Shown: positions 1 to 10,543, counted from the first letter of the stretch. The stretch is 64,000 bases of DNA from Vreelandella titanicae BH1 (GCF_000336575.1 NZ_AOPO01000006.1:219532-283531); one strand, 5' to 3'. Numbers and translations are program-made. Notes: generated from the letters alone by a model not told the origin.

Positions 1-1066
1 ACAGGCGCAGCCCTCTGCCCACCATCTGCTGGTAGAGGCTCACCGATTCGGTAGGCCGCAAAATAGCGATCAAATCCACGTGGGGAGCATCGAAACCGGT
101 GGTCAGCACCGCGACGTTCACCAGGTATTTTAGTTTCCGCGCTTTAAAAGCATCGATCAGCGCAGTGCGCTCTTGGGAAGGTGTTGCACCGGTAATTAAA
201 GCCGCCTCTGCTCGGGGTAAATAACCGATAATTTCTTCAGCGTGGGCCACGGTGGCGGCAAAAATCATCACGCCCTGGCGATCAACCGCACGTTCGACGA
301 TTTGCCCGATAATGCCTGGCGTCGCTCGACTGCCCGCCACCACGCGATTCAGCTCTTCCTCTTGGAACAGACCGCTTGAAGAGGGTTTGAGTGCGGAGAA
401 GTCATAGCCCTCAATCGCCATATCCAGGCGCTTGGGCGCAGCCAGATAGCCCTGCTTCACCATCAGACGCAGCGGCTGCTCGAAGACGCAGTCACGAAAA
501 AAACTCTCTTCACTGCCCCGCACCATGCCGTGATGGTGGCGGTAATAAATAAACCCCTGCCCCAAACGGTACGGCGTCGCGGTGAGGCCGAGTATTTTAA
601 GCTGTGGATTGTGCTGGCGCAGGTGCTCAATCACCTGACGATAGCTAGCGTCTTCGTTGAGTGATACACGATGGCTCTCGTCGATGACCAGCAAGGTAAA
701 ATTAGCGTCGTTAAAACTCTCCAGGTTACGCACCACCGACTGCACCGAGCCAAATACCACTTGCCGACTCGCCTCTTTGCGCTTTAAACCGGCGCTAAAA
801 ATATCCGCCTCAAGCCCATAAGCCTGGTACTTGGCATGGTTCTGCTCCACCAGCTCACGCACATGGGCCAGCACCAGCACCCGCCCACGGGCCAAACGCG
901 CTAGCTCAGCGATCACCAGGGATTTACCACTGCCCGTGGGCAGCACCACCAGCGCAGGCTCGCTTGAGGCTCGGAAATGGCTCACCACGCGCTTGACCGC
1001 TTCCTGCTGATAAGGGCGAAGCTGGGGCGTTGGTGAGTTGGCTAGTGAGGAGCTAGGTATCGACAA
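1..1066 (-). CDS. RadD/YejH-like DEAD/DEAH-box helicase (3' end outside window)
   Basis: Superfamily 2 helicase, read on the reverse strand and cut by the left edge, so only the N-terminal 355 codons or so are present. Visible in order: a Q-motif-like RPYQQEAV, Walker A with PTGSGKS, a DESH box (VIDESHR), motif III-like GLTATPYR, and the motif VI region with QMVGRGLR close to the edge. The arrangement matches E. coli RadD (YejH), a repair-associated ATPase; that assignment is from recall of the family. No ATG lies upstream of the conserved region. The reading frame opens after a stop near 1092, and a TTG at 1066 is the most plausible start, with only a weak ribosome site. The missing C-terminal half prevents a firm subfamily call. 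Confidence 0.8.
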   Translation of the reverse strand, partial: MSIPSSSLANSPTPQLRPYQQEAVKRVVSHFRASSEPALVVLPTGSGKSLVIAELARLARGRVLVLAHVRELVEQNHAKYQAYGLEADIFSAGLKRKEASRQVVFGSVQSVVRNLESFNDANFTLLVIDESHRVSLNEDASYRQVIEHLRQHNPQLKILGLTATPYRLGQGFIYYRHHHGMVRGSEESFFRDCVFEQPLRLMVKQGYLAAPKRLDMAIEGYDFSALKPSSSGLFQEEELNRVVAGSRATPGIIGQIVERAVDRQGVMIFAATVAHAEEIIGYLPRAEAALITGATPSQERTALIDAFKARKLKYLVNVAVLTTGFDAPHVDLIAILRPTESVSLYQQMVGRGLRL

Positions 1067-1181
1067 ATTAATTAGCCCGCTATTGAACCATTACGACTTT
1101 AGTCGCGTCGTAGTAGTGATGGTTTAAATAATCCCAGAAATCGCAACGTTTATCAGCGAGAAGATACTAGTGAGGTGAGCA

Positions 1182-1421
1182 ATGACAACCAACCATTTCA
1201 GCCCTGAGTGCCCGGAATGCAGCAGTCGTTTAAAACGCCTTCCCGCCACGCGGCGTGGTAAAGCCCATGTGTTCTGCATGGATTGCGGACATGATTTTGG
1301 GCGCTTCGAATACCTCGTTGAGCGCTACCGGTTAGAGCTTGAAACGCTGGAGGCCAAACTAGGATTGCCGCCCGAAGGAGCTGATAAAACACCGGCTAGC
1401 GCTCCCGAGCGGCACTCTTAA
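1182..1421 (+). CDS. Small zinc-ribbon protein of unknown function
   Basis: A 79-residue protein with two CxxC knuckles (CPEC near residue 10 and CMDC near residue 32), as in treble-clef or zinc-ribbon folds, followed by a charged helical segment and a low-complexity tail. The start is supported by GAGGTGAGC directly upstream of the ATG. It diverges from the helicase gene on its left and converges on purL, with a perfect hairpin just after its stop. No enzymatic motif is visible. A nucleic-acid or protein-binding adaptor role is possible, but this is only inferred from the fold. The cysteine spacing and good ribosome site make it likely to be a real gene. Confidence 0.7.
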   Translation: MTTNHFSPECPECSSRLKRLPATRRGKAHVFCMDCGHDFGRFEYLVERYRLELETLEAKLGLPPEGADKTPASAPERHS

Positions 1422-1447
1422 TAACTGTTGTCACGACTCGCGTAACT

Positions 1448-1477
1448 GTTAACGGCGGAAAAAAATCCGCCGTTAAC
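1448..1477. terminator. Hairpin between the zinc-ribbon gene and purL
   Basis: A perfect 12-bp inverted repeat (arm GTTAACGGCGGA) with a six-base A/T loop lies between two convergent genes. No long T run follows on either strand, so it is a likely but not canonical bidirectional terminator. Confidence 0.55.
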
Positions 1478-1519
1478 ATGGGCGCTATGCCCAACGCACT
1501 ATCTGGAGCATTACTGGAA

Positions 1520-4500
1520 TCAGTTGAGCCAAACCCGAGCGTTGCGGAATAGTCGCAGCCAGGCGCCATCTTCAGTCCACTCTGCCGGGCGCCAGGAGTT
1601 GGTAACCGCCCGAGCAACGCGCTCAGGGTGGGGCATCATAATGGTCACCCGGCCATCCGGCGTGGTCAGACCGGTAATGCCCGCCGGTGAGCCGTTGGGA
1701 TTTGCCGGGTAGCGCGTGGTCGCCTGGCCGTAGTTATCGATATAGCGCAGAGCAATTTGGTTGCTCGATTGCATGCTGCGCAGATGAGCGCTGTCGCGGA
1801 ACTCCGCCTGCCCTTCACCATGAGCAACGGCGATGGGCAGTTTTGAGCCCTCCATACCGGCGAGCAGAATCGAGGGGCTTTTCTCGACTCGCACCATGGA
1901 AACGCGGGCCTCAAATTGCTCGGACTCATTGCGCACAAAGGTCGGCCAGTTTTCAGCGCCAGGAATTAGCGATTTCAACTGCGAGAGCATTTGGCAACCG
2001 TTACATACGCCCAGCGAGAAACTATCGTCGCGGGCGAAGAACGCCGCAAACTGCTCCTGGGCGCGCTCATTAAACAGCACCGACTTGGCCCAGCCACCGC
2101 CAGCACCAAGCACGTCGCCGTAGGAGAAGCCACCGCAGGCCACAAGCCCTTTGAACTCTTCCAGCGAAACACGCCCCGCCAGGATGTCGCTCATATGCAC
2201 ATCCACCGCCTCAAACCCGGCCTTATCGAAAGCCCAGGCCATTTCTACCTGGCCATTGACGCCCTGCTCACGCAGCACCGCCATGGCAGGCTTAGCTGTG
2301 TTGACATAAGGCGCGCTGATATCTTCATTAATATCAAAGGTGGGCGTGGCAGATAGCCCCGGGTCGCGGCCATCGAGCAGATTGTCGTATTCGTTCTTGG
2401 CGCATTCGGGGTTGTCGCGCAGCGCCTGCATACGGTAACTGGTTTCTGTCCAGGTACGCTGGGTAAGCTGACGAGTGGTTTCCAGCAAAGGCTCTTCAAA
2501 CAGCGTGACGCGCACCTGGTCATCGTAACGCGGGCGGGCGATGACGCCACAGGTTTCGATACCCGCCACGGCAAACTGCGCCAGCACTTCTTCAGTGTGT
2601 TCACGATTGACCTGAATCACGGCACCCAGCTCTTCCGAGAACAGCGCGTTCAACGCCTCCACTGGCTCGTCGATCATCCAGTCGAGCTTGATCTCAAGCC
2701 CGGCGTGGGCAGCAAAGGCCATTTCCAGCAGCGTGACCAGCAGGCCACCATCGCTACGATCGTGATACGCCAGCAGCTTGCCGTCGCGGTTCAGGCCTTG
2801 AATGACTTCGAAGAACGCTTTGATATCTTCCGGGTCGTCCACATCGGGGCAGTCATTGCCCACCTGGCCATACACCTGCGCCAAAGCGGAGCCGCCCAAC
2901 CGATTCTGACCGTTGCCCAGGTCGACCAAAATCAAATCCGACTCGTCTTGATCCAGATTGATCTGCGGCGTGAGCGTGGCCAGGGCGTTGGTCACCGGAG
3001 CAAAACCGGTCACCACTAGTGAAAGGGGCGACGTCACGCTCTTCTCTTCGTATTCGCCCTGCTCGTTCTCATCCTGCCAAGCGGTACGCATCGACATCGA
3101 ATCTTTGCCCACCGGAATCGCAATGCCCAGCGCCGGACACATTTCCATACCTACCGCATAAACCGCATCGTAAAGCGCCTGATTTTCACCTGGGTGATCC
3201 GCCGCGCTCATCCAGTTAGCGGAGAGCTTGATATCGCTCAGTTTGGCAATCGGTGCTGCCGCCAAATTGGTAATCGCTTCGGCCACCGCTAAGCGAGCGC
3301 TAGCAGCAGGGTTGATCAAGGCTACCGGGGGACGTTCCCCCATGGCCATGGCTTCACCGGTGTGGGTATCAAAGCTTGCCGTGGTCACCGCTACATCGGC
3401 TACCGGCACTTGCCAGGGGCCGACCATTTGGTCGCGAGCCACCTGGCCGGTGATCGAGCGGTCACCAATGGTGATCAGGAAGCTTTTGGAGGCCACGGTA
3501 GGTAAGCGCAGTACGCGATCAAGTGCTTCGCGCAGGTCAAGATTATCCAGCATCATGCCGGAGAGCTCCGGATTGCGGCGCTCAAATTCGCGCTGCATCT
3601 TGGGTGCTTTGCCGAATAGCACGCTCATCGGTAGGTCAACCGGCTTACTCTCAAAATGGCCGTCGCGCACTTCAAGATGGTGCTCTTCCAAGGCTTCGCC
3701 GACTACCGCATAGGGGCAGCGCTCGCGCTTGCACAGGGCATCAAATGTATCCAAATCCTCTGGTGCAACCGCAAGCACGTAACGCTCCTGGGCCTCATTA
3801 CACCAAATCTCCAGCGGGCTCATACCCGGCTCGGCGTTGGGCACCGCGCGCAGATCAAAACGACCACCACGGTTGCCATCTTTTACTAGCTCGGGCAACG
3901 CATTGGAGAGCCCACCCGCGCCAACATCGTGGATAAAGCGAATCGGGTTGTGATCCCCCAGCGCCCAGCAGCGGTCGATCACCTCTTGAGCACGGCGCTC
4001 AATCTCAGGGTTTTCACGCTGCACCGAAGCGAAATCCAAATCGGCACTGGAAGTGCCGGAGGCCATGCTGGAGGCTGCACCGCCGCCCAGGCCAATCAAC
4101 ATCGCCGGGCCACCCATCACAATCAGCTTGCCGCCGACAGGGATATCACCCTTCTGAACATGGTGGGCACGGATATTGCCATAACCACCGGCGAGCATAA
4201 TCGGCTTATGGAAACCGCGCCGCTCGATACCGCCGTCGTTAAGTGACTCCTGCTCGTAGGTGCGGAAATAGCCGGTTAGATTGGGGCGGCCAAATTCATT
4301 GTTGAACGCGGCGCCCCCAATGGGGCCCTCGAGCATAATATTGAGCGCCGATTCCATACGCCCTGGCTTGCCGTAATCAAAGGCTTCCCAGGGCTGTACG
4401 AATTCTGGAATGCGCAGGTTGGAAACCGTAAAACCTGAAAGACCCGCTTTGGGCTTGCCCCCAATGCCGGTAGCACCTTCGTCACGGATTTCTCCACCGG

Positions 4501-5470
4501 AGCCGGTCGCCGCGCCTGGGAAAGGGGCAATCGCTGTGGGGTGGTTATGGGTCTCTACCTTCATCAGGATATGAATGGGTTCCTGATGAGTGGCGTAGAG
4601 TGCGCGCTCGTCGTCAACGCCTGTCAGCGGCGTGGCAAAGAAGCGCCCAGCCTGACTGCCTTTGATCACAGCGGCATTGTCGCTGTAAGCCGAGAGAACA
4701 TTGTCCGGCGACGACGCAAAGGTATTCTTGATCATCTTAAACAGTGAGTGGCTCTGCAGCTCGCCGTCGATCATCCAATCGGCGTTGAAGATTTTGTGAC
4801 GGCAGTGCTCAGAGTTGGCCTGAGCAAACATCATCAGCTCAACGTCGCTGGGGTTACGCCCCAACTCATTGAAAGCATCGACAAGATAGTCGATTTCATC
4901 TTCTGCCAGCGCCAGCCCCAGCGCCTGGTTGGCCGTTGCCAACGCATCCCGGCCACCCTCAAGAATATCCACACTGCCCAGCGGTGCCGGGTCGTGTTGA
5001 GCAAACAGCTTAGCGGCGTCCGAGGCATCGGCTAGCACGGTTTCAGTCATACGGTCGTGTAGCAGTGCCGCCAGCGCGCTCAAACTCTCTTCGTCCGGCA
5101 TCGCGGTGAAGCTGACCCGGTAATCGATGCCGCGCTCGATGCGGCTAATTTGGCGCAAGCCGCAGTTGTGGGCGATATCAGTCGCCTTGGATGACCAGGG
5201 CGACTGGGTGCCTAGGCGCGGCACCACCAAAAAGCGCTGGGCGCGCTCAGGAACCTCTACGCTCGAGTGAGTACCGTAATCAAGTAACTGCACCAAACGT
5301 TCGCGGGCAGCGTCATCCAGTTCCTCGCGGCGCTCATGGGAGTGAACATCGATAAAATGAACATAGTGGGCAGACAGCGCTTCCACCTCGGGAACACGTT
5401 CACGCAGCACCGTTAACAGCCGAGCATGACGGAAGGCAGAAAGGGCGGGCGCGCCTCGCAGTTCGAGCAT
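1520..5470 (-). CDS. purL: Phosphoribosylformylglycinamidine synthase (large single-chain type)
   Basis: Catalyses the ATP- and glutamine-dependent conversion of FGAR to FGAM, the fourth step of de novo purine synthesis, in the cytoplasm. At 1316 residues it is the long proteobacterial form that carries the PurS-like N-terminal part, the two-fold PurM-like synthetase core and a C-terminal class I glutamine amidotransferase in one chain. The synthetase core is recognisable from [20 protein letters not shown] in the first third. The amidotransferase nucleophile is Cys1156 (GVCNGC), with His1281 and Glu1283 in PHPER completing the triad. It diverges from mltF, the same neighbour as in E. coli. 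The start follows an AGAGG-like site and begins [11 protein letters not shown]. Confidence 0.97.
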   Translation of the reverse strand: MLELRGAPALSAFRHARLLTVLRERVPEVEALSAHYVHFIDVHSHERREELDDAARERLVQLLDYGTHSSVEVPERAQRFLVVPRLGTQSPWSSKATDIAHNCGLRQISRIERGIDYRVSFTAMPDEESLSALAALLHDRMTETVLADASDAAKLFAQHDPAPLGSVDILEGGRDALATANQALGLALAEDEIDYLVDAFNELGRNPSDVELMMFAQANSEHCRHKIFNADWMIDGELQSHSLFKMIKNTFASSPDNVLSAYSDNAAVIKGSQAGRFFATPLTGVDDERALYATHQEPIHILMKVETHNHPTAIAPFPGAATGSGGEIRDEGATGIGGKPKAGLSGFTVSNLRIPEFVQPWEAFDYGKPGRMESALNIMLEGPIGGAAFNNEFGRPNLTGYFRTYEQESLNDGGIERRGFHKPIMLAGGYGNIRAHHVQKGDIPVGGKLIVMGGPAMLIGLGGGAASSMASGTSSADLDFASVQRENPEIERRAQEVIDRCWALGDHNPIRFIHDVGAGGLSNALPELVKDGNRGGRFDLRAVPNAEPGMSPLEIWCNEAQERYVLAVAPEDLDTFDALCKRERCPYAVVGEALEEHHLEVRDGHFESKPVDLPMSVLFGKAPKMQREFERRNPELSGMMLDNLDLREALDRVLRLPTVASKSFLITIGDRSITGQVARDQMVGPWQVPVADVAVTTASFDTHTGEAMAMGERPPVALINPAASARLAVAEAITNLAAAPIAKLSDIKLSANWMSAADHPGENQALYDAVYAVGMEMCPALGIAIPVGKDSMSMRTAWQDENEQGEYEEKSVTSPLSLVVTGFAPVTNALATLTPQINLDQDESDLILVDLGNGQNRLGGSALAQVYGQVGNDCPDVDDPEDIKAFFEVIQGLNRDGKLLAYHDRSDGGLLVTLLEMAFAAHAGLEIKLDWMIDEPVEALNALFSEELGAVIQVNREHTEEVLAQFAVAGIETCGVIARPRYDDQVRVTLFEEPLLETTRQLTQRTWTETSYRMQALRDNPECAKNEYDNLLDGRDPGLSATPTFDINEDISAPYVNTAKPAMAVLREQGVNGQVEMAWAFDKAGFEAVDVHMSDILAGRVSLEEFKGLVACGGFSYGDVLGAGGGWAKSVLFNERAQEQFAAFFARDDSFSLGVCNGCQMLSQLKSLIPGAENWPTFVRNESEQFEARVSMVRVEKSPSILLAGMEGSKLPIAVAHGEGQAEFRDSAHLRSMQSSNQIALRYIDNYGQATTRYPANPNGSPAGITGLTTPDGRVTIMMPHPERVARAVTNSWRPAEWTEDGAWLRLFRNARVWLN

Positions 5471-5540
5471 ATCCTGAAGCCTCTAGAGCAGGGAAATTCG
5501 AGCAGGGAAATCACCGGGCCGCTAGGCGGCCGTGCTTTTA

Positions 5541-5599
5541 TGGTGCCGGAAAACACAGATAATGTGGTACCGGAAAACGCCTATGATACTGGAAACCAG
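5541..5599. repeat. Short direct repeats in the purL/mltF intergenic region
   Basis: The 14-mer TGGTGCCGGAAAAC at 5541 recurs at 5565 with one change (TGGTACCGGAAAAC), and a degenerate third copy (TACTGGAAACC) begins near 5588, giving a period of about 24 bp. A separate 12-bp direct repeat, GAGCAGGGAAAT, occurs at 5486 and 5500. The repeats sit in the divergent promoter region. Their function is unknown. Confidence 0.5.
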
Positions 5600-5678
5600 C
5601 CGTCACACGAAATCAACAAGGTGACAGCCTGCCCCTGGCTGGGTATCGTGGCAGCTTGTTTCATGCCGACAAGACGCC

Positions 5679-7142
5679 ATGCTGACGTTGATTTGCCGAC
5701 ATTTTGTAGCCCGTGCCAGCGCTTATTATGCGCTAATAGCGATTACGCTTCTGACTCTGGTGCCCACCCTCTCCCTGGTTCCTCCCGGCGAGCATCTGAC
5801 TCAGATCACTGCAAAAGATTTTATTACCGTTCACACCCGTAATACACCCACCACTTATTACCAAGGTCGCCAGGGCCCTACCGGCTTTGAGTACGAGCTA
5901 ATGCACCGCTTTGCCGACTATCTGGGGGTGAGTCTTAACCTTAACGCCCGCCATCACCCTGAAAGCGTGCTGCCGGCGGTACGTGAGAGCGGCGACCTGG
6001 GCGCGGCAGCGCTACCCCTGCTGCCTAACCCCTCTGGTGTTTACTACACCCGTCCGATTATCAAGATGCAGCCGCTAGTGGTATACCGGCGCGGGCTTAA
6101 TGGTATTAGTGAACCAAGCGACCTTGTCGGCCTGGAGCTTGGTACGCTTAGCGAAGCGGGTACCAGCGAAGCACTGCGCGATCTCCAGAAACGCCACCCC
6201 ACCCTAAGCTGGAAAGAGTCCCATGAGTTGGAGGTCGCCGAACTGCTGGCCCGGGTTGAAAACGGCACCCTGGACGCAGCGGTTATTTTTGAGCATCAAT
6301 TTCGGTTAAACCGGCTGTTTTTCCCCAACGTTGAGCGTGGCTTTATCCTCGGCGACCCGCTCTCCATGGCATGGGCAGTGCCCAGCGGTCGCGGTTTGGG
6401 GTTACTCGAAGCCGCTAATCGCTTCCTCCAAGACCTGCAGGAGAGCGGCACGCTAGATCAGCTAGTCAGCCGCTACTTCGGTCATGACGACTACTTGGAG
6501 TATGTCGGTACCCGCACCTTTCTTGACCATCTGGATGCACGCCTGCCCCGCTATACTGAATTATTCCAGCAATCCGCCCAGGAAACAGGTTTTGATTGGA
6601 AGCTACTCGCGGCCGTGGGCTACCAGGAGTCGCACTGGGATCCAGATGCGGTCTCGCCGACCGGGGTGCGTGGTTTAATGATGCTAACCAACCCCACTGC
6701 CAGCGAGATGGGCATCAGCGACCGCACCGACCCGGCCCAAAGCATTGATGGCGGTGCCCGTTATTTGCGCAGCATCAAAGACCGCCTACCGGAAAGCATT
6801 ACCGGTGATGACCGGCTTTTTATGGCCATGGCTGCCTATAATGTGGGGCTAGGGCATTTATACGACGCCCGTAAGATTGCCGAGATGCGAGGCGGTGACC
6901 CCGACAGCTGGACGGATGTACGCGCCGCACTGCCCCTGCTACAGCAGCGTGAATGGCACAGCCAAACGCGGCATGGCTACGCCCGTGGTGGCGAGCCAGT
7001 AATATACGTACGCAATATCCGTCGCTACTACGAAATGATTGAGTATGTTGAACGTAGCCGCCAGCAGTTTTTCCAACTAGAACAAACGTCAGTCAACGAT
7101 GATCCACTGCTATTGTTCGAACTTGTGCCGCCGCTTGATTAA
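5679..7142 (+). CDS. mltF: Membrane-bound lytic murein transglycosylase F
   Basis: Cleaves the MurNAc-GlcNAc bond of peptidoglycan from the periplasmic face, producing 1,6-anhydro ends. The 487-residue protein has an N-terminal hydrophobic signal or anchor (about residues 15-35), a type 3 solute-binding-like domain (about 45-275), and a C-terminal SLT domain. The catalytic Glu is Glu317 in GYQESHW, followed by the family signature GVRGLMMLT and a later AYNVG motif. This SBP plus SLT architecture is diagnostic of MltF. There is no clear lipobox at the N terminus, so the anchor is probably a transmembrane helix or a signal peptide. Placement between purL and tadA matches other gammaproteobacteria. 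Confidence 0.93.
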   Translation: MLTLICRHFVARASAYYALIAITLLTLVPTLSLVPPGEHLTQITAKDFITVHTRNTPTTYYQGRQGPTGFEYELMHRFADYLGVSLNLNARHHPESVLPAVRESGDLGAAALPLLPNPSGVYYTRPIIKMQPLVVYRRGLNGISEPSDLVGLELGTLSEAGTSEALRDLQKRHPTLSWKESHELEVAELLARVENGTLDAAVIFEHQFRLNRLFFPNVERGFILGDPLSMAWAVPSGRGLGLLEAANRFLQDLQESGTLDQLVSRYFGHDDYLEYVGTRTFLDHLDARLPRYTELFQQSAQETGFDWKLLAAVGYQESHWDPDAVSPTGVRGLMMLTNPTASEMGISDRTDPAQSIDGGARYLRSIKDRLPESITGDDRLFMAMAAYNVGLGHLYDARKIAEMRGGDPDSWTDVRAALPLLQQREWHSQTRHGYARGGEPVIYVRNIRRYYEMIEYVERSRQQFFQLEQTSVNDDPLLLFELVPPLD

Positions 7143-7152
7143 CACTTCTTAA

Positions 7153-7623
7153 CTATTTCTGGCTAAGCTGATCGCGTCGCGCGGTGAAAAAACGCTTCAG
7201 TAATTTTTGCGAGGGTGCTGCTAATACACCGCCAGTCACCGCGACCTGATGGTTGAACCACGGCTGCGCCAGTAGGTTAGCCTTTGATTCAACCATGCCA
7301 GCCCGAGGCTCAGCAGCACCGTAAACCAAACGGGTTAGGCGAGCATGTATCATCGCCCCTGCGCACATCATGCACGGCTCTAAGGTGACAAACAGCGTGC
7401 AGCCCTCAAGCCGATAGTTCCCCTGCTGCTGCCCCGCCTCGCGCAGCGCACGAACTTCCGCATGGCCGCTGGGGTCGCAACTGGCTACCGGGGCGTTGCA
7501 GCCAACGCCTATGATCTCCCCCTGCGCATCGACGACAACCGCCCCTACGGGCACCTCACCTGCCGCAGCGGCCAAGTGTGCTTGGTCAAGCGCCCGGTGC
7601 ATGTAAAATTCATCGCTGCGCAT
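7153..7623 (-). CDS. tadA: tRNA-specific adenosine deaminase TadA
   Basis: Deaminates the wobble adenosine (A34) of tRNA-Arg(ACG) to inosine. Numbered from the start chosen here (156 residues), the zinc ligands are His54 in GHAEV and Cys84/Cys87 in PCMMC, with Glu56 as proton shuttle. The frame stays open upstream to 7947, but the extra residues look unlike TadA and would overlap the tesB coding region on the other strand. The ATG at 7623 (MRSDEFYMHRAL) matches the family N terminus. It converges tail-to-tail with mltF, leaving only 10 bp between the stops. Confidence 0.94.
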   Translation of the reverse strand: MRSDEFYMHRALDQAHLAAAAGEVPVGAVVVDAQGEIIGVGCNAPVASCDPSGHAEVRALREAGQQQGNYRLEGCTLFVTLEPCMMCAGAMIHARLTRLVYGAAEPRAGMVESKANLLAQPWFNHQVAVTGGVLAAPSQKLLKRFFTARRDQLSQK

Positions 7624-7736
7624 AAACGTAAACTCCGCTAAGGTAGCTAAACGATCGTATGAAAGGGTTGTCCCCCGCCGTAGCAACTCACTTTCATCGA
7701 CAGCATTCGATTGAGACAGCCGCAAGGATACCGAGA

Positions 7737-8555
7737 ATGACAGACGCGCTGAACAAACTGGTAGCGTTACTGGAGCTAGAAACGCTGGAAGAGACGCTAT
7801 ATCGTGGCCAGAGTCAGGATCTAGGCTTTCCTCAGCTCTATGGTGGTCAGGTACTCGGCCAAGCGCTTGCAGCCGCTGCGCGCACAGTGCCCATTGAGCG
7901 CCGCCCGCACTCTCAGCACGGCTACTTTCTGCGTCCTGGTGACCCACATCGCCCCGTTGTCTACCAAGTGGATACCATCCGCGATGGCGGCAGCTTCACG
8001 ACCCGTCGTGTCACTGCCATTCAAAAAGGCCGGCCAATCTTCTTCTGCAGCGCCTCCTTTCAAAGCGCTGAGGCGAGCTTTAGCCATCAGCGCACCATGC
8101 CGGATGTGCCGACACCCGAAGCGTTAATCGAGAACGGCGAGGCCAAGCATGACCGCTTTCCCGGTCACCCGATTGAGTTTGTGCATCTACCCGGCAACCC
8201 CGACAACGGTACACCTGCTGGCCAATGCTTATGGTTTCGTCTTTCCGGCACGCTGCCAGACGACCCGGCGTTGCACCGCCACTTGCTCTCTTACGCCTCT
8301 GACTTCAATCTGCTGACCACCAGCCTGATTCACCATGGCATTGAGTACCGAGACCCCAAGCTACGCATTGCCAGCCTTGACCATGCCCTGTGGCTCCACC
8401 AGGACACCCGCCTGGACGATTGGCTGTTATACGTCATCGACTCACCCTGGACAGGCGGCGCTCGCGGGCTGGCGCGGGGGCATATTTACAGCCGCGATGG
8501 CCGCTTAGTGGCCTCCACCGCTCAGGAAGGGTTAACACGCTATTCTCAAAGCTAA
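7737..8555 (+). CDS. tesB: Acyl-CoA thioesterase II
   Basis: Hydrolyses medium- and long-chain acyl-CoA to free fatty acid and CoA. The 272-residue protein is a double-hotdog enzyme. The first half carries the typical LYGGQVLGQALAAA stretch, the second half the DHALWLHQ segment with a catalytic-type Asp, and the C terminus the SPWTGGARGLARGHIY block. The frame opens earlier, but the ATG at 7737 preceded by AAGGATACCGAGA begins MTDALNKLVALLELE, as in the family. It is transcribed divergently from tadA and ends before a strong hairpin shared with the malic enzyme gene. Confidence 0.95.
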   Translation: MTDALNKLVALLELETLEETLYRGQSQDLGFPQLYGGQVLGQALAAAARTVPIERRPHSQHGYFLRPGDPHRPVVYQVDTIRDGGSFTTRRVTAIQKGRPIFFCSASFQSAEASFSHQRTMPDVPTPEALIENGEAKHDRFPGHPIEFVHLPGNPDNGTPAGQCLWFRLSGTLPDDPALHRHLLSYASDFNLLTTSLIHHGIEYRDPKLRIASLDHALWLHQDTRLDDWLLYVIDSPWTGGARGLARGHIYSRDGRLVASTAQEGLTRYSQS

Positions 8556-8574
8556 ATAAATAATCTCTCAAAAC

Positions 8575-8604
8575 ATTTACGCCCGCTAAGCAGCGGGCGT
8601 AAAT
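8575..8604. terminator. Bidirectional terminator between tesB and the malic enzyme gene
   Basis: A perfect 13-bp inverted repeat (arm ATTTACGCCCGCT, loop AAGC) lies between the two convergent genes. The stem is GC-rich at the loop and AT-rich at its base, as expected for a terminator acting in both directions. Confidence 0.75.
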
Positions 8605-8626
8605 CGACTAACCAGGGAGCAGTGCC

Positions 8627-9898
8627 TTAACCGCCATAAACGTCATTAATTGACTGCAGCGGGTAGTGCGCCGGGAAAGGCTTACGGGCGACACCAGAAT
8701 CAACCGCGGCTTGCGCCACCGCCGAGGAAACCCGCGCCAGCAAGCGAATATCGACCGGCGTGGGGATGATGTACTCGCGGCCAAAACTCATCTCGGTGCG
8801 CTCGTAGGCGTCCAGCACTTCCTGAGGAACCGGCTCGCGGGCCAGGTCTTTCAAGGCATGCACCGCGGCCAGCTTCATCTCTTCATTAATGCGCGTGGCG
8901 CGAACATCCAAAGCACCGCGGAAGATAAACGGGAAGCCCAGCACGTTATTGACCTGGTTCGGGAAGTCCGAACGGCCGGTCGCCATGATCACATCCGGGC
9001 GCACCTCCCGGGCAACGTCAGGATGGATCTCCGGATCCGGGTTGGTGCAGGCAAAAATCACCGGATCTGGCGCCATTTTTTTCACCTGCTCAGCAGACAG
9101 CAGCCCCGGGCCTGACAGGCCGATAAAGACGTCAGCATTGTCGATGGCATCGTCCAAGGTGCGCATCTCGGTATCGCGGGCGAATTCAGCCTTATATTCG
9201 TTGATACCTTCGCGAGCAGTATGAATAACGCCACGCCGATCCAGCATTACCAAGTTCTCTTTACTCGCACCACAGGAGACCAGCAGCCGCATGCAGGCAA
9301 TCGCCGCCGCCCCTGCGCCCATGCAAACGATCTTGACATTCTCAATTTTTTTGCCCGCGATATCCAAGGCATTAAGCATGCCGGCCGCTGTCACAATTGC
9401 GGTGCCGTGCTGGTCATCGTGGAAGACCGGGATGCTGCAGCGCTCAACCAGTGCTTTCTCAATTTCAAAACACTCCGGCGCCTTGATGTCTTCAAGGTTA
9501 ATCCCGCCCCAGGTATCGGCAATGCGCGCGACGGTATCGATAAACGCCTGCGGGCTTTCCGCATCCACTTCGATATCCACCGAATTGATGCCTGCAAAGC
9601 ACTTAAACAGCACGCCCTTGCCTTCCATCACTGGCTTGCTCGCCAGCGGGCCCAGATTACCCAACCCCAGAATAGCGCTGCCATCGGTAATGACGGCGAC
9701 CAGATTGCCCTTGCCGGTATAGCGGTAAGAATTTTCCGCATCCCTGGCGATTTCAAGTACTGGCTCAGCCACGCCTGGGCTATACGCCAGTGCCAAATCC
9801 CGTGCTGTCGCGGTGGGTTTGGTCAACTCCACCGAAAGCTTACCGGGAATCGGTTTCGCGTGATAATCCAAAGCAGCCTGCTTATTTGCATCCGTCAT
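8627..9898 (-). CDS. Malic enzyme, short form without phosphotransacetylase domain
   Basis: Oxidatively decarboxylates malate to pyruvate, supplying pyruvate and NAD(P)H. At 423 residues it contains the malic N-terminal domain (SPGVAEP, then GNLGPLASKPVMEGK) and an NAD(P)-binding C-terminal domain with GAGAAAIAC. It lacks the roughly 330-residue phosphotransacetylase-like extension found on E. coli MaeB, as is common for short proteobacterial enzymes. The acidic metal-binding segment reads HDDQHGTA. NADP preference is typical of this group but cannot be proven from the sequence. It stands alone, with an AT-rich 5' region and the shared terminator at its 3' end. The symbol maeB would be reasonable but is not certain. 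Confidence 0.9.
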   Translation of the reverse strand: MTDANKQAALDYHAKPIPGKLSVELTKPTATARDLALAYSPGVAEPVLEIARDAENSYRYTGKGNLVAVITDGSAILGLGNLGPLASKPVMEGKGVLFKCFAGINSVDIEVDAESPQAFIDTVARIADTWGGINLEDIKAPECFEIEKALVERCSIPVFHDDQHGTAIVTAAGMLNALDIAGKKIENVKIVCMGAGAAAIACMRLLVSCGASKENLVMLDRRGVIHTAREGINEYKAEFARDTEMRTLDDAIDNADVFIGLSGPGLLSAEQVKKMAPDPVIFACTNPDPEIHPDVAREVRPDVIMATGRSDFPNQVNNVLGFPFIFRGALDVRATRINEEMKLAAVHALKDLAREPVPQEVLDAYERTEMSFGREYIIPTPVDIRLLARVSSAVAQAAVDSGVARKPFPAHYPLQSINDVYGG

Positions 9899-10254
9899 GG
9901 TCAGAGTCCAGTTAACATAAAGTAGATAAGTCGTTTCAGAATATAGAAAAAACCATAGCGCCTCAAGCGCGCTGTCAACTTACGACAAAACGCTCGTTTA
10001 ACTGAATTTTATCTTCACATTCGTCACTTTTAGCCACTATTTGCAGAAACTTATGCAAACAGGCTTTACTCATAATGCTTTACTTATCGCTGCACAACAG
10101 CATTTATGGAAAATTTTTCCACACAAAACTCATGCAGCAAGCATATCCAGCTCACAAAAAACCCACGCCGAGGCGTGGGTTTTGCGCGAGCATAGCCTTA
10201 TAGGAATAGCCTGATATGAACAGGCATGCTGGCGATATGGCTATCCGACTGGGA
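9899..10254. other. AT-rich intergenic region upstream of the malic enzyme gene
   Basis: About 356 bases without a supported gene. It is markedly AT-rich compared with the flanks and contains, for the reverse strand, a possible promoter near the malic enzyme start (TATATT as -10, with a weak TTGAGG -35 at a short 15-base spacing). The rpmE terminator lies at 10156-10183. No RNA gene was recognised in it. Confidence 0.5.
10156..10183 (-). terminator. Rho-independent terminator of rpmE
   Basis: On the reverse strand an ACCCACGCC/GGCGTGGGT stem with a very small loop is followed by a run of six T. This is a textbook intrinsic terminator placed about 70 bp after the rpmE stop. Confidence 0.85.
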
Positions 10255-10470
10255 TTAGCCGCGCTTAACAGCAGCGCCGAAACGCTTGTTGAAACGCTCT
10301 ACGCGGCCACCAGTGGTCGCTTGCTTCTGCTTACCAGTGTAGAACGGGTGGCAGTTAGAGCACACATCCAAGGAGAAGTCCTGACCAGAGGTCGTACCTA
10401 CTTGGAAAGTGGCGCCGCAAGAACAGCTGGCGGTGACCGTGTTGTAATTCGGGTGAATACCTTGTCTCAT
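10255..10470 (-). CDS. rpmE: 50S ribosomal protein L31 (zinc-binding type)
   Basis: Component of the large ribosomal subunit near the central protuberance, bridging to the small subunit. The 71-residue protein has cysteines at CSCG and CSNCHPFY, the zinc-binding (C+) version, and ends with the basic ERFNKRFG segment. The frame extends upstream, but the ATG at 10470 follows a GAGG site and gives the family start [10 protein letters not shown]. It is transcribed divergently from priA, as in many gammaproteobacteria, and has its own intrinsic terminator. Confidence 0.97.
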   Translation of the reverse strand: MRQGIHPNYNTVTASCSCGATFQVGTTSGQDFSLDVCSNCHPFYTGKQKQATTGGRVERFNKRFGAAVKRG

Positions 10471-10543
10471 TTCGAGCCTCACTAAGCTATATGCCGCCAC
10501 CTGATCTCGTGCCAGGTACCGCATACGGGTTTGGAAAAAACGA

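Noticed and set aside
5426..5842. Open frame across the purL/mltF divergent region
   Set aside because: It overlaps the 5' ends of two well-supported genes and has low-complexity content.
7624..7947. N-terminal extension of tadA
   Set aside because: It overlaps tesB on the opposite strand, and the residues do not resemble TadA; the ATG at 7623 matches the family.
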